Assembly: GCA_951640165.1 (NCBI GenBank)
Contig: OX621237.1
Location: 13,392,001-13,456,000 of the forward strand
Length of the DNA: 64,000 nt
Direction of reading: 5' to 3'
Source of the DNA: Pseudoips prasinana
Lineage: Eukaryota > Arthropoda > Insecta > Lepidoptera > Nolidae
Part shown: positions 1 to 15,200 of the stretch, in pieces
How the letters are laid out: each line of letters starts with the position of its first letter
Numbering within the stretch: position 1 is the first letter of the stretch
Notes under the pieces: model-generated
Databases searched by the model: none
What the model saw: only the letters and a program-made list of their open reading frames with translations
Told to the model about the DNA's origin: nothing
Position numbers and translations under genes: made by a program

Positions 1-208
1 CATTAAGCATCGCGATTGCTATTTTGTTTCTGAAGATGTGAATTTTTAACTGACTGTATACCTGACTACTACTATGACTGAATACCGATAACTTGTAGAT
101 ATACTGACAGAAATTCTCTACTTCTTAATTTAGTCATACCTGAATAATGTTTAATGTGTAATATGTTCAATACAAGCGTAATCGTTTATATAATTGTTGC
201 ATTTCTAG

Positions 209-3200
209 AATAATCTACACACCGATTCAAGATGGGCCACTATCATTTAAAATATTCTGTAGTGTAACCTATTTGACAACGAATTTAACATTATGTGTCA
301 ACGCTCTAAGCTATTCCATAAGGCCTAAGATTAATTATTACCTGATTGGAAATGAACATGTGCTACATAGTGAGGCAGTTACTAATATACATTTGGATCA
401 GGTGAGTTTTAGAAACTTTGGTTTTATAGTGATTCTTTACCCTATTACGGAAAGCAAGGTTTATTTTTAGTGACAGTTTATACATATATGTAGATATGTA
501 TTAATGTGCTTAAGTTCGTCTGTTCCCTCGTATCTCATTGACCATAAACCGATTATATTTCACGATACATTGCATACATACATAGACGCGCGCTTATTTC
601 CCAGAGGGATAGGCAGAGATAACGGATTTCCTTTTGTCACGATCTTTGCGCACCTCTTTTGCCTGGTTTACCGTCATTATGTCCTCGTACACGCTCTCCG
701 GTTTAGGTACTTCTGACCTGGTTTTTCTTGAGAACGTCTCCGATTTGATCAGATTTTTTTTTTTTAGGATGAATATTATATCGTATTTTATAACAAAAGA
801 AAGGTTTCATTTGCACATCTTAAATTTATACATATTATATATTCAAATGTTTTTACTGTCTTAACCAGTGGTATCAGTAGCAATAAATATAAGGAGTAGG
901 GGCACTACGAACAAGTAACACGACACGCCGACTTCAAGTTCTGTTCTCGGTGCTGCATATACCTACTCTATTCTTATTATATTCTCAATTCATCCTATAT
1001 ATAAATAAAACAATGTGGTGAATAGAAATCTCATTAAATGTTAGATGTAAGCTCGACTGTACCTAGGTACTTGTAAAATATATTTCTAGTTCTGAAGTGT
1101 TTACTTTTTTGCTTATGATTTCACAGAAATTAGTCAAACTGAGTTATTTGATTGCATATATTACAGACATTCACTGTTCGCGAGTAATTAATTTGGTGAT
1201 TAATCACAAGATAATTAGGTGTTATTGATATTTTTGTAGTGAAATTGTGATATTAATTATTCCCGCTAGTTGAAGTTAACGCATAAGATGCAAGAATTTC
1301 GCCAATGTCGCTTAAAGCAATTAATATAATAGTTCTTACTAGTGTATTCACATATATTTGTCATAAAATATTTGTTAACGGGTGGCATAATCCTCTCATC
1401 AGACTCGTTATACAGATGTTACTGATTTCTATTAAATTTATTTCAACTATATAAACTATACCGAGAAACCAACTAAATGGCTCTCACTTCTGTTGCCTCC
1501 TTTTTGGGTAAAGGATATTAATCGGAGCACCGCTGAAATAAAATGACAGATCCGTGCTAAATTTGTTTCCTGGGTTGGCCACAGGATCACATGAGTGAGT
1601 GTAACGCGGTCCTCACCGACGAAAATCCTATCCTAGCTAACCTAGCAGTTTTTATACCTAAAGTCATACATTTCACCACTGACTGCACAGGCATTAGTTT
1701 ATTTTTGTAATTTGATCTAACCTTAATTATTTTTAAGTCTGTTAATGTTAACTGCTTAATTATTTTCAGACTGCATCGACCTACGAAAGAACTATTCCAT
1801 TTACAATAAGAAATGATGGATCTGCTACGTTTTGCTTTAACTGGCACTACAACACTTCTTTTGTTAAGAAGTACCTGCAGTTGAGTGTGGAACCAAAAAG
1901 TGGTCACGTCATTCCAGGACACGAGGTCGATTGCACGTTGTTCTTCAACCTCAAGCAAGTCCCTGTAGAAGAATTCCCTGTTCGATTATCTGTACGTGAC
2001 ACATGCCTTGCAGTTTTAAACATTGACGGAATATATTAATCAATACACTGTTTAATGGAACTTCATTATCTACCCAGTGTTTATATTTAAGTAAAAGTGT
2101 AAATTCCATAAAATAGTTGAATTTTGCTTATCAGAAATAAATTGCTCGTATAATTCTAGTAGCCAGCCACATCAGACTAGGCCGTCGATTGAGAAGTGGT
2201 TTGCCCACTTCTATTGAATATTGAATTTACAATTTTACTTAAATATACTAATCACCTTGAGGCAAGTTTGATCTTTATCATTTTGTATTGAAGTGATTTT
2301 TTTAAGCTTTTCAAGTAGTATATATAATAAGTAGAAATTATTTTGGATGTCTATGATATACATGAAATAATATTAATGAATCACACTTTCTAGATATCTG
2401 ATGGTCCTACATACTCCATATTACTACATGCTGAAATAGAAAAACCTGCCTACAACTTTTCATGTATGGATTACGATTTTGGAAAGTGTTTCATCAACAC
2501 ACCAGATTCCACATACAAAAAAAATATAGCTCTTACTAATGAAGATAAAGAACCTTTAATGTAAGTTGTCAATGGATCCTTTTCATTTTCACCTTCTCAT
2601 ATCAAAATTTTTCTCTTTGTGTATGCTATTTACGTTACGTAGGTATTTAGTTGCAGAAATTTCTTTACACATAGCTTAAAAATTGCGGCGCGCCTGTTTG
2701 AGCTCAGCACCTGAGATGCTGGCTTATTTGGGCCAGCAAATAATCATTATCATACAACGTGTAAGTGTGTGTATATATATAATATTTTCAGATTTGATTT
2801 AAATTTCTCCAATCAACCGGAACTTTACGTTGATTATCAGCCGTTAAGGAAAATAGAGCCCGGCAAGCGTCTGAAGATATCGATATATTTTCGACCAAAG
2901 CAAGTCAAGCAATATGAATTCAAGCTCCAGTTTTGGGTCAACTCTTTATGCGAGGAAATTGTAACTATTCGGGGCGAAGGTAAATGTAATTGTATACTCA
3001 CACAGCAGAGTAGGTTGCCGCCGAAGAATATCTCCCTTCATCTCATCCCGTGATGGGCGTAAAAGTCGTCCCGAGGGAATATCTACCAGAGAACGAGCAG
3101 AAGTGTCTCTCTGTGTATATTGCGTTTGCTAACCCATCTGCTAAGCGTAGTAATTATGGCATATCCCCCCAATTGATAGAAATATTGTCATTTTGAAGTT

Positions 3201-6200
3201 CCTTGGGGAGGTCTTTGTTTAGCAGAGGACGACTTTCGGCAGATGTGATGTGTGATGTGTGATGTGATGTGAATACAGAATTTTATTTGTTTAGTTCAAA
3301 CTCTTGCTTTGACCCTCAGCAGAAATATATTGGTGTTACAAATTTCTACGTCGATGTATGTATATCTGGGTGTAGTTTTCAAAGGGATGGTCCGTATACA
3401 ATTCCTCAGAAACATAAGTAACATTAAGTTTTTTCCTCTAAAACATTAAGCAGATGCTTCTTTGCTGTGTTTGAAGGAAATCCATTTACCTGTGCAATCT
3501 GCAGTCTGTCACGGTAAGGTTATCGATTAACCGTATTTCATTAATATGTTAGGTATATTTTATTATAGGAATACCTTTGTTGTTCGATCTGTATGAAGGA
3601 TGCCAAAAGAGCTTCGACTTAGGCTACGTAAAAGTTGGCGAGAAGATTGTTCGGACAATAGAAGTAATGAATCACAGTAAGATGCCCATCAATGCCACGT
3701 TCATATTTAGAGAAATGTACCCGGTAGTAGAAGATACGACGCATTCGGACACTACCAGCGTGTGTCTCAGCACTAAAAATACGACAAGTATGCAATCTGC
3801 TCACGAGGCTGGACCAACAAGGTAACCTGTCGTAATAAGTATTACATGCATTTACATGCTAGACGTCCTCTTGTAAGTTAGAGAAAGGGGGGCAGGTTCT
3901 TAATAATGAAAATGTCAAATCGGGTTGGTGCAGTGTATAGGTAATCGTTTGTGCTATGATTGTGCCCTAATTTAGTAGACTCCATTTTCAACCTATTATA
4001 TTTTAATTTATGGTTTTGTTATTAACAAAAATGGTTTAAATATTGTCACTTTAAACATAGTCTTTGATCAATGCAATCATCAAAATATCTAAAAGTTTCT
4101 GATAAAAAAGGATTTCAATTGACTATGTTGTGAACAGCGCGGAATAGAAAAAAAAATAGGTTAAAATAAACATAATCAAGCATAAACTAAAAACGTCTCT
4201 ATTTACTATTTATTACCACTACAAAGTATTTGTATACTTAGGCGTACTTCATATTCTAGCTTCATTCCTTTCATTTGTGAAATACTCCATTTGCTAGTTC
4301 CATTTCAACACAAGATTAGAGTACGTTCATTAGTAGAGGAAGCTTGGATAATCTCCGCAGCTATTAATATCACACTCTTAAATACGCTACTATAAATATT
4401 ATGAGATATATTTACACATGCCCTCACGTCGTGTCGAATGCATTTTGCAATGTTATGTGTAATATTAGGTATGAAGTTGTATATTTTCATGGTATAATAT
4501 TATATTGGCTTAGTTTACTGCTACTAATCCGATTTATTAATCTAGTAAGTAATTAAATGTATTATGTACGGCCTATACCTACTGATGTAATAATTTAAAT
4601 CGGTATACAAAGTTTTCAAGTGTAAAGGATTGTTGTAAAGATTTCAAGTGTTTGATGACAATTAAGAGGTTAGATAGAATTGGTATGGCAAACGCGGCTA
4701 CTTATTACACAACATTTGTATGATTCGCAAACGATTGTTCTCAATTGGTTTTGCGTTTTACAACCGGCCTCCGGCCTCCGGCCGCCCGAGGCGCTGTATC
4801 CGTGTTTTCAGGCTTAAGGCGCATTACAAATTTACGTAATTAGGACCATATGTGTCCACTTATTAATGTCATTTAAATTGGATGCCTATTCGTCCCCGCA
4901 GAAATCTACGGGCACTTATTATCTTTTTGTTTCTTCTTAACACTCCTTCACCTCCTTCTTTTCCCAGTATTTCAGTATCAATTCTTTAATCATAGCTAAA
5001 AATCTACGGTCTTTTAACCGTTTCATCACTTTGATTTTCTTCACTACTAATCCTTCACTGTCCGTCTGTCTGTTTGTTTTTTTGTCAGCGGGCTGTGTAC
5101 AATGAACCGTAATAGGTAGACAATTAAAATTTACAGAGCCGTTATTATATATACAATTTTTTTATTTATATTGCCGTTATAACAACAAATAATAGTAATG
5201 AAATAAAGTTAAATACAAAAAAATACTCATTATTCTTGTTTATTACGCCACAATTCTTATGTAATTTAGGCTCAGACCACGCCTTAAGGTCTTGAGTGCG
5301 TACTCTGACATGCCTGCAAATAACATATTTTTTGTAACTTCCGTATTTCAAAACAGGTTACAAGTAACAAACATACACACTCACAAACTTTCGCCTTTAC
5401 TCACTAACTTTTTGATATAACAATACTAAGAAATTATAAATATTTTATATATAATTTATTTAATTTGTCGTTTGCTTTTCATGCAACAAACTGATCATTC
5501 AATTTTCATATTGAGCAGAGTACAAATGCTGCAACAATACAAAGATAATAAGGTTCGAGAACAAATAGCAAAGGATATTGAAAATGCTCTTTCATCGTTG
5601 AAAGTGGTACCCAATACTTGCAAGATAAAGCCATATAGAAAAGTTCTTTTGAAAATACAATTCAAGCCTGTAGGCATGATCAAAACTCTCAACGTCCAGG
5701 TTTGTCATAATATCACTTTCTATTTGTTACTAAAGTTTTAACGAACGATAGTATTCTGAATTATTTTCCATAAGAAGAATATATTCATATTTAACTACTA
5801 GTAGACACCGATTGGTTTCTAAGTACTAGTAGTGTTAATATAGAAACTTGTTTGCTCTGTTGCGTCGAGCTAGTGATAGCGTGTTAAACCACAGATAATT
5901 AAGGGTTCAAATGCCGGGCAAACCAGTAAAAACCAGCAAAAAAGTGATCTTGGGATATTTCAGTTAAGAAAAATGCTCAGTAGGTAGGTCGAAGTCTTGA
6001 AGTTGGCGTATTACACCCCCATACAACACGTTAAGTCGTCGGCCCTATACCTGTACTCTTACTGGTCGTGTCCGTTATCTGCCCCATCATTAGAGTGAGG
6101 CAATAGAAAGTGCACCTAGGTTTTCGCACACACTGTCCCACGCAGAGGGCTATTTGGTTCCATTAAGACTGGCCGCATCGTTATTATTATAAACTAACAC

Positions 6201-9200
6201 AAGTTAACTAACACCTATCAAGGTTACCTAATAACCCCGTCTTGTTCTACATCTCTAGCTAAACATGAAAGTGTTTGAATTCGAGAGGCCGTTAGTTCGC
6301 CTCAGTGGATGCGCTACAGGAATGAGTTTTAAATTCAATCAGAACTCATTGCAATTCGGCAGAGTGCGCAAACATGGATGTAAGATACTGAAAGTAATGT
6401 TGATGAATGAAGGGGACTTTGGAGCTAGGTGAGATTTGATTATAAATTCTCTGAGCTACATTTTTATACGGTTAACAAAAATACTAACATGAAATTGACA
6501 GCAGATAAATCAACGGGATGCAGTCGTGACTCGTTTTTACCGACAGCGTACATCTACGTACAGTTGGTTAATGTACCGAGCGATGTAGTTGTCACATGTA
6601 GTCCATTTGACAGTAGTCTAATACCTACTTACAATGTTCCACTATTTATTGTGCAGAATATACAGAAGTTTAAAATGCTTTGAAGGCACATCTCGTAACG
6701 AATTCGTTTCATACTTCTTTCTATAAAATTGTTGCTTCGGAAAATACTTAAAACTACAGGAGCTTCTGAGTATTAGACTGCCACCAGAAGGAACTGTAAA
6801 CATGATTAGAAATCTACTATATAAAAATAAGTCAGGTTTTCCTTCCTGACGCTATAACTCCAGAACGCACTAACCGATTTCCACGGTTTTGCATTCGTTG
6901 GAAAGGTCTCGGGCTCCGTGAGGTTTATAGCAAAGAAAATTTATAAAATTTAACGCGGGTAACACCGCAGGGCACAGCTCGTTATTTATAAATTTCTGAA
7001 ACTTCTTTCAGTCCATAGCTAGATTTAAGTTTAATTTAAGTTTTGATTGATAGTTAAATTACTTCGTATGGATATTTTTCAGATTTTGGTGGCAACCTTT
7101 GAAATCTGATGAATTCGTCATCTCGCCTCAAAAAGGCACCATAGCTGCACATACCAATGTCACTTTCACTATAACGTTCAGACCACTCAACCATAACCCA
7201 TTTATAAAAGTTTGGGTAAGTAAGTTGAAGGATGTATTCTTCATTCCCAAAAATATAAAATCCTAAAAAAAGTCGAAGTTCTCTATGACATTTGTCATAT
7301 TATCATTAAGTTCAGAATGACCGTTTTTATGATTTGTTACTAGAACACTTTATAAGGGACAGCGGATATGCTATACCCTCGTATTAACCACGTGTATGTA
7401 ATAACTGAGCTCAATGTGTTGATAGGTTGTCGCTTTCTATAGACACTTAGTGTAACGTGTTTGTTATTTCATCATTGGTTTGTTACTAAAGAACTTTTAA
7501 CACAACTCATAGAATCTCTAATTTCTGGGGTAAATTAAGAAACTCATATCATTTTAGGCCAGTTGCAACATAGAAAACTACAATCCACTCGAATTATCTC
7601 TGTATGCTACATGCGTCGATTTTGGAACTTTCACAAACAAAACCATGCTAATGGAATGCCCAGTCCGGGAAATACTAACTGATAAAGTTATGGTCACTAA
7701 CCCGTGAGTACACTCCAACAATAGTTTTAATATTTGGTGCTCCAGTCTTATTGTTTATCACGGATCTCAATCTCAACATCGCCGGCCCGTTAATGATCGA
7801 CGAAGTAAAGCAACTAGTTACGCGCTCACTCCATAGATGGGTGCCTGTTAAACTGGTTTAATTTTTGAGCATCTTCGTTAACCCGGTCCCGGTTGTTGTC
7901 ATAAGACAACAGTCGATAAGCCGCATCAAAGGGCTGGGTGGCTTGAACAACTCTGACACCTGAGTAATCACTGCCCATACGACAATGAAAGAACTACGAC
8001 GAGATGTTAAGTGTGCGTGCAGAACTACAAGTTCCTATACTTTTTTAATCTAATGAGATGGTAATTTAATATAAGCAAAGTGATCCGATAGAAATTCATC
8101 TTGTCATGTGCAAGTGTCCTTGTCAAACCTGGCTCACAATTGGTACTTACAGTGACGGGAGTGTGGTATCGATTAGTCCCAACCGCTGTGTGTCATATGA
8201 TAGTTTAATTTTTCATCAGATATACATGAAAAAGGGGGTTTTCTCGATCATGAATCACGTTTTATAGATCCCTAACATCACTTCATAGATGGGTGTACGT
8301 TACATTGGTTTAATTTTATTTGAGCATCTCAGTTATCCTATTGGACTTGTTGAGATAAGATATCAGTCGATAAGCCATGTCAGACGCCTTCAGTCAGAAG
8401 TCAGATGAACAAAACCTTTGGGACATTATCTTTATGGCATTATAAACATCTAACTTTCAGTACGGACGAGTTATGGCTCATTCTATCGGAGGCTTCAGGT
8501 GGACCCTTTGATACTCTGAAGGAGTTTAATGTAGAACCTAATTCTACATTCGAAATACCAGTCAACTTTAGACCGAAGACCATTGGAAAGCATGAAGTAA
8601 GTACCCAACGACCCGTTCAATGTCTAAGGGTCAGCGCAGACAGCGAGGAGCGCAGCGGAGAGGATTTTATTCAGGCACTAGAAAACCAACTTTAGAGCTA
8701 TCGGAATAAAGTGGATATATGCTTGAACTTGACAAAATGGTCGCGCAGTCTCGCGCATTATAATGTTCAAGCATGCATGCACTTTATTTAAATAATTTTA
8801 AAGTTGATTTTCTTGTGCCTTAATAATATCCTCTCCGATGCGCTCCTCTCTGTCTGCGCTGACTCTAAGGCGCCAAATTTTTTTTAATGCATTTTACATT
8901 AGTTTCGTTACAAGTGCATATGCGATTTGATTGCTTTCTAAGTTTCAAGGAATGATATGAAGTGCTAGGTTTAAAGATACTAATCACACAGAATTTATTG
9001 CCTCTTGCAAATTGAATGACGCTGTGATGACTAATTCATAAAAAATTTGTTTTCGTGGCCGTACTTCTTAATCACTTTATTTTACACGTGCAATTACGTT
9101 TATCACTAAGCCTTAATAGTATTTACGTGACTAAGTGGGTGCGATACTTTACAGTACGAAATTAATTTAAATATCATACAGCTCTCTCTAATATACCTCA

Positions 9201-12200
9201 TATGAAAATAACATATACATGGAATTGCCAAACAACTAAAACTGCGCACTCATACGTGCACCGCGCATATAAAATTAGTTGACAGTCCTTAACGTGTCGG
9301 TTATTTTTACTCAGTATTTCGCGCCACGTGTGTAAGTAAGAAATACAATGATAATATAATTAGTTTAGCTGGTATTGCATCATGCATTTAATCATGGGAT
9401 ATAGGTGTTTCGCTACGCTCACTAAATAATGACTTAGATGACAAAATATATCGCAAGCACCATTATTTCGAGTTAGCTTAAGAGTTAACCGGTTACAAAT
9501 CATAACGGAATAAGTTGGCCCTCTATTATAGTTTATCTAGTCATTTCTTTAAAAATGCCTCTGTCATGCTAGGGTTCAGAGAAGCTAAACAGGTAAAAAA
9601 CAATCGATATCTTTTCGGCAAAGACTAAGGTATAGTGTAGTGTATATCGTTGTTGATACAAAGTACTTACGTACTTTGTATCGACAACGATATCTAATTG
9701 TATTCGTAATAAGTTTATTTTTGTGTATGAAACGATAAATTAAACCTCTTAGGACATACATTGTTCATAGAAGTATTTCTATTGCGAGGATTAAAAAAAT
9801 TACCGTGATGTTTGCTATTAGTTACGGGGTCTATCTCTGAGGCGACTTTTAGCAGTTTATAAGTTTGAATTATAATGTCGAATCTAATAAATAAATAATA
9901 AATTTAAAGTTAGTGAAGCTCCAAGAACATCTCCTCACGTTTCATTAAGCTACTTTTACTTACTCTACAGGGCCAAGTGATGTATTGGCCTATTGGCGAA
10001 AATGTGTTATACGTGACATTAATCGGAGTGGCGACGCAACCCAATCCCAACGGAACTATCAAAATCACTGTACCTGCCAAAGAGTTTCATACAGAAGAGT
10101 TTTTGGTGTATAATATCACAGAGGTTATCATTTTAATATTATTATAATTCGTCGTCATTTATACCTATTTATATATACATATTATTCAGTATTCTTGATA
10201 CGAACGTGATCAGGTTTGGACTTTTAAGTGAACATAATCATCCCGCGAGGGTAGGCGGTTACCGTTTACTGTGGCCATGTGCAACACCTGTACGTGCACA
10301 TTGCTAGTCCATGTAACTCTATACGATGAACTGGGGGATAATTATATAGCGTTGAATCCGATTGAGCGAAGGATTTTAATCTCCATATATTTCAGGGCTT
10401 CTTTAACTGTTTGCGGTCACGGACCACTTTCACAATAGTTATAAACAAGTAGCTATGCCCCGCGGTTTCACTCGCGTTAAAGAAGATTTTCCCGCTTTTC
10501 TGTTGAAAATTTTCCTGAATTTTCTTTGCTATAAACCTCACGGAGCCCGAGACCTTTCCAACGAATGCAAAACCGTGGAAATCGGTTCGTGCTTTCTGGA
10601 GTTATAGCGTCAGGAAGGAAAACCCGACTTATTTTTATATAGTACATTCCACGGACCCCTGTCAAAGAATATTTTAAGAAAGGAAAACGTCTTAGAGGTT
10701 TAGTCTTTTTTCAATTTACTCATGTTTTATGACTGACGATACTTTGTCGTCGCGGTGAGTTCTTGGCTTAACCTAGACGAGATTTCGTAGTAAATAGGTT
10801 AAGCGTTAACTGACCTACTACGGACCCCTGATGCACATACCAAGGAACCTGAGGGTTTGTGGACCCCACTATAAGAAACCCTGATATATTTAAAGGCAGG
10901 TCACGATCACGATGATCGGAGACTTAGGCAGTAGGTCTCCTGTTGCAAGCGCACACGACAAAGTTATGTCGGGATGATGACATTTCCTTGTCAACTTTGA
11001 CCGAAAAGTGCTACCGCTCTTTAATTATTGATCCTTTAGAGCGACCAAGGCACGTACCTACCGGTGGAACTGATCTATAATGATATCTCTTTCTTCTCTC
11101 CTTGTAATATAGAACAACGCACCTAGCATCGTAGTATATTACAAGGAGAATATAATCGCTTCTGCGGATATACAAGGCCTAGTAGATAACTGTCACCAAC
11201 TTTAATCAAACTGACATCATAAGTAGGTAGTTATTTTTTTAGATCTATCCCAAAAGGTAGAATAAGTTTCAAGCCAATGTCTAGGTGTATGTCTAGGCGA
11301 TTACACAGTCTATTTCTATATGGCTATGGGATCGTACCAATGAATTAAACTTCCCGCGATCATGCCAATGAAAGGCAGACGCCATTGTTTTACTATTGTG
11401 TATGTAATGTGTGCCGCTTCTATCCGATTACAAAACGGTTTATTTAAATCTAGCCTGGTTTAGCAAATTATTAGAATAATCCGTTCTAAAGGTATAATGC
11501 AAGTTACTATGGGGTTCTTTAAAAAGTTAGGATATGGGATCGGAGGCCTGGTGCTTTGCGAATAAAACAAACGCAACCGAGTATAAAGAGCTATATCGTG
11601 CTACCCAAGTCGCGAACAACGGTGCATCTACAATAATTAGCGATGGCGCGCGCATGTATAAAATTTACCCTCAGAAATAAAAAATGCTAACTCAATTAAT
11701 GTTTTTAGGAAAAGGCTAGCAAATTATATAAAAACAAAAATACCTCTCTAATTATAATGATAAATGAACTTTATACAGCATCTAGATACCTACACCTATT
11801 CTCCTTAAATTTCTGTCTTATTTTAGCTTGCTAAATAATAGGTCTTTACCTATGAAATTGCCGTTTTGTATGAAAAAATTTAAACGAATTTTTTTCATGA
11901 ATTTTTTTATTTGTATTAATCGAAGTAATCACCCATGCAATCAATGCATCTTTGCCATCGCAGTGGCAGTTTATTGATGCCCTTCTTAAAGAAATCAGCT
12001 GGACGGGAGGCAACAAATTCTTCAAAGGCATTTTGTACTGCCTCTCGGGTATTGAATTTTTTTCCCGCCAAGAAGTTATCCAAATTCTGGAAAAAGTAGT
12101 AGTCTGTAGGCGCAAGGTCTGGTGAGTAGGGCGGATGACGGAGAGCTTCCAACCCCAGTTCTTGCAACTTGGAGACCGTCTGCTGTGCAGTATGAGGTCG

Positions 12201-15200
12201 CACGTTGTCGTGCAGGAGCAGCGGAGACGAGCGATTGACCAATGCTGGTTGGAGATGCGCCAGCTTCTCCATCATTGTGCTCAGTTCTTCACAGTACACA
12301 TCTGCAGTAATGCTCACCCCGTTTGGTAAGAAGCTGTGATGAATCACACCGGCGCTAGACCACCAAACAGTGACCATCACTTTTCTAGGGGTAAGTTTTC
12401 GTTTAGGGCATTGTTTAGGTGCTGAACCAGGATCCAACCAACTTGCTGAGCGCTTGCGGTTATCAAACAGAATCCATTTTTCATCGCAGGTAACAATGCG
12501 GTTCAAAATTCCTTCATTTGTGTGTCTGTTGAGCAGTGCAAGGCACGTCTCGACGCGTACTTCGCGCTGGCGATCATTGAGTTCGTGGGGCACCCATTTG
12601 TCAAGCTTTTTTACCTTGCCAATTTGACGCAAATGGACCAATATTGTTTTGACGCTAACGTCGAAAGCTGCTGCTAATTCAGCCGTAGATTGTGTATCAT
12701 CAGCTTCCACAACCGCCTTTAATTCGTCATTGTCGACCAAAGTCTTCGGACGACCGCGAGGTTCATTTTTCAGGTCGAAATTTCCAGAACGGAAGCGAGC
12801 AAACCAATAACAGGTGGTGCGTTGGTTTGTAGTGTTAGCTCCGTAAACGTCGTTGATGTTGCGTGCCGCTTGTGCCGCGTTGCTGCCACGACGGTACTCA
12901 TATTCCATAATTACTCGAATTTTTAACGTATCCATGATGACGAAAAAGATTGAAATGCGATGAAAATGTAACACTAATCAATAAAGAAATGACTACTTTT
13001 GGAAAAAAGAATCCATGTTTTTAAAATAAAATTAATTTGAAATTAGAATTCTTAGCCAAACAAAAATTATTTTGATTTGAAATGGCCAGTACTGCAGAAC
13101 GGCAATTTCATAGGTAAAGACCTAATATTACCTGTCATTAAATTTTAACTTCTAGCTTTACACCTAGATAAGTATAACATTGTTTAAGTTTGTTATGATT
13201 AGATCCACGAAGCATAAATTGTCATTATGTTTTTACTTTTCGTTTTATGTTCATTTTTATTTTTTACTATGTATGCACCTATGCCAACGAACATATATTA
13301 TTATAATTTTTTTATATATAAGTTCTCATGTGAGTGACGTATGTCTTAATGAGAATAAATGTCTTTAAACTTTACGAGTTTTAGAGAGGCATGACCGAGA
13401 AGGAAATGTTGTGCAAACCAGATAACAATAAATTTCCTTTGGTAACTATAACCATATCATAGTCATGATAATCTACAGAAGATAAGCGAGCAATTTTTCA
13501 CCGTAGCCGTAATCTGTTCTCTAGGCTCCAGCAACTAGCAGGCACGTACGTAGCTCGTAATGCGTAGCAGATGTTATGCTACGCCGTTTTAGGTCCTTGG
13601 TTTACATTTTAGAAGTCTTTGCTAAGGCGCAGGGGCTCTACCGGCTAAGTCGCCGAACATTGATTTCCTAAATGGCGTTCAAATAAATAAAGGTTAAAAA
13701 TGACTTAATCAATCTTTAAATCGGCTTCAACGTTGATAATCGATTCCAGACCATTTATGACGTCGCATGTGCTCATGGAAGCCGATTTAACGATTGGTTA
13801 AGTAATTTTTAACCTTTATTTACGTTGCGCGTGAGCAGCCGAGTCGGAAGCACACGTTTGGAACGTTCGGACCGTAATATTACTATCGCGCGGCTTTTTT
13901 TTTTAAGTCTACCTACTTAAGGATTATGTTTATTTCAAATGGATGAAATACGTAATAATGTGAGTTCGTGTGACTCAAGTGATCATGAAACGATGGAGCA
14001 CGACATAGTTATAGAATGTGAACAACCAGTTAATGCCACTTTAGTGGAGACGATGAGGAAGAGTGAAGAATGTGATCAACAAGTTGCAGGGAAGAGAGGG
14101 CGGCAGGATAAAGAAGAAATTGTGGAGGAAGATGATTTTGTAACAGTAATTAGAGGACATAAAAAACCAAACAGGAAAGACTCGATAAACGGTAGTTTAG
14201 TGCCAGAAGGTGATAAGACTGTATAAGAGAAGCATATAATTTGTGTGACTGGAAAAGAGATGCTGCCAAAACAATTTGGAATGGCTAAACTGTTAAGATC
14301 ACATAATATCCCGAATATAATTAAAATGGTATATAAAAGTGCATACAGGGTGTTGATCCATTTCCAAAACAGAGAAAGTGCTATTAAGTTGTTAAAGTGT
14401 GAAAATATTACCAATTTAGGTTACAGAGTACAGATGACTGATGAAGTTAGTCTATGCTATGGGACTCTGAGGCAAGTAGATTTGGAAACAGAAGAGAAAG
14501 AACTCCTTGAAAATATTAGTTGTGACAGCGAAATTTTATCAATTAAAAGACTCAAAAAACTATCAGAGAATGGAGAATGGATTGATTCGGAAACAGTTAG
14601 AATATGTTTTAAAGGTGCCACTTTACCGCCGTACGTATACGGCTACGGTTGTAGGTTCAAAGTGGAACCTTACACGTTTCCAGTGTCACAATGCTCCAAA
14701 TGTTGGAAATTCGGTCACCTTTCGAGATCATGCCCAATTAATAAAACAATTTGCCCCAAATGTGGTAATCAACATCCTAACTGTGAAACAAATGAATATG
14801 TATGTGTTAATTGTAAAGGACCACACATGGCGATGTACAAGAAATGCCCTAGCTTCTTAAAAGAGAAAAGCATTAGAGATATTATGACCAAAGAAAATTG
14901 CACGTACAGAAAGGGATTGGAAGTATATCTAAAAGAGAACGGAACTCGACAACTAGACATTACAACTACACACACAGAGAAAAATATGAATGTTGAAAGT
15001 CTAGAAAAAGATAATGTAAACTATACACAGAGAAAAACATACAAGGATGCGGTGACAGCAAATACAAATGTTCAATGTTTGAGTTTTGCATCTGACAGTA
15101 TGACAGAAATAGACAATTCAGGAAATACGAGTATAAATAACCAACAAAAATATGTACCGAGGAAGAAGTATAAAGATCCTAGCCTTATGAGTAGTATAGA

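Noticed and set aside
1..208. Possible additional coding exon at the window start
   Set aside because: No frame joins in phase to the exon at 209; the acceptor at 207-208 marks this as intron.
1587..1958. 123-residue minus-strand frame
   Set aside because: It is the antisense of CFAP47 exon 1770-1991 and shows no family motif.
3240..3270. GATGTGATGTGT microsatellite as a regulatory array
   Set aside because: It is the simple-sequence tail of a SINE-like element, as in the other copies.
12135..12627. Two plus-strand frames within the mariner
   Set aside because: They are antisense shadows of the transposase frame.
13622..13634. 8 bp target duplication expected of a hAT-type origin for the GGGCTCTACC MITE
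   Set aside because: The 8 bp left of 13630 do not match the 8 bp right of 18793, so hAT origin is not supported.
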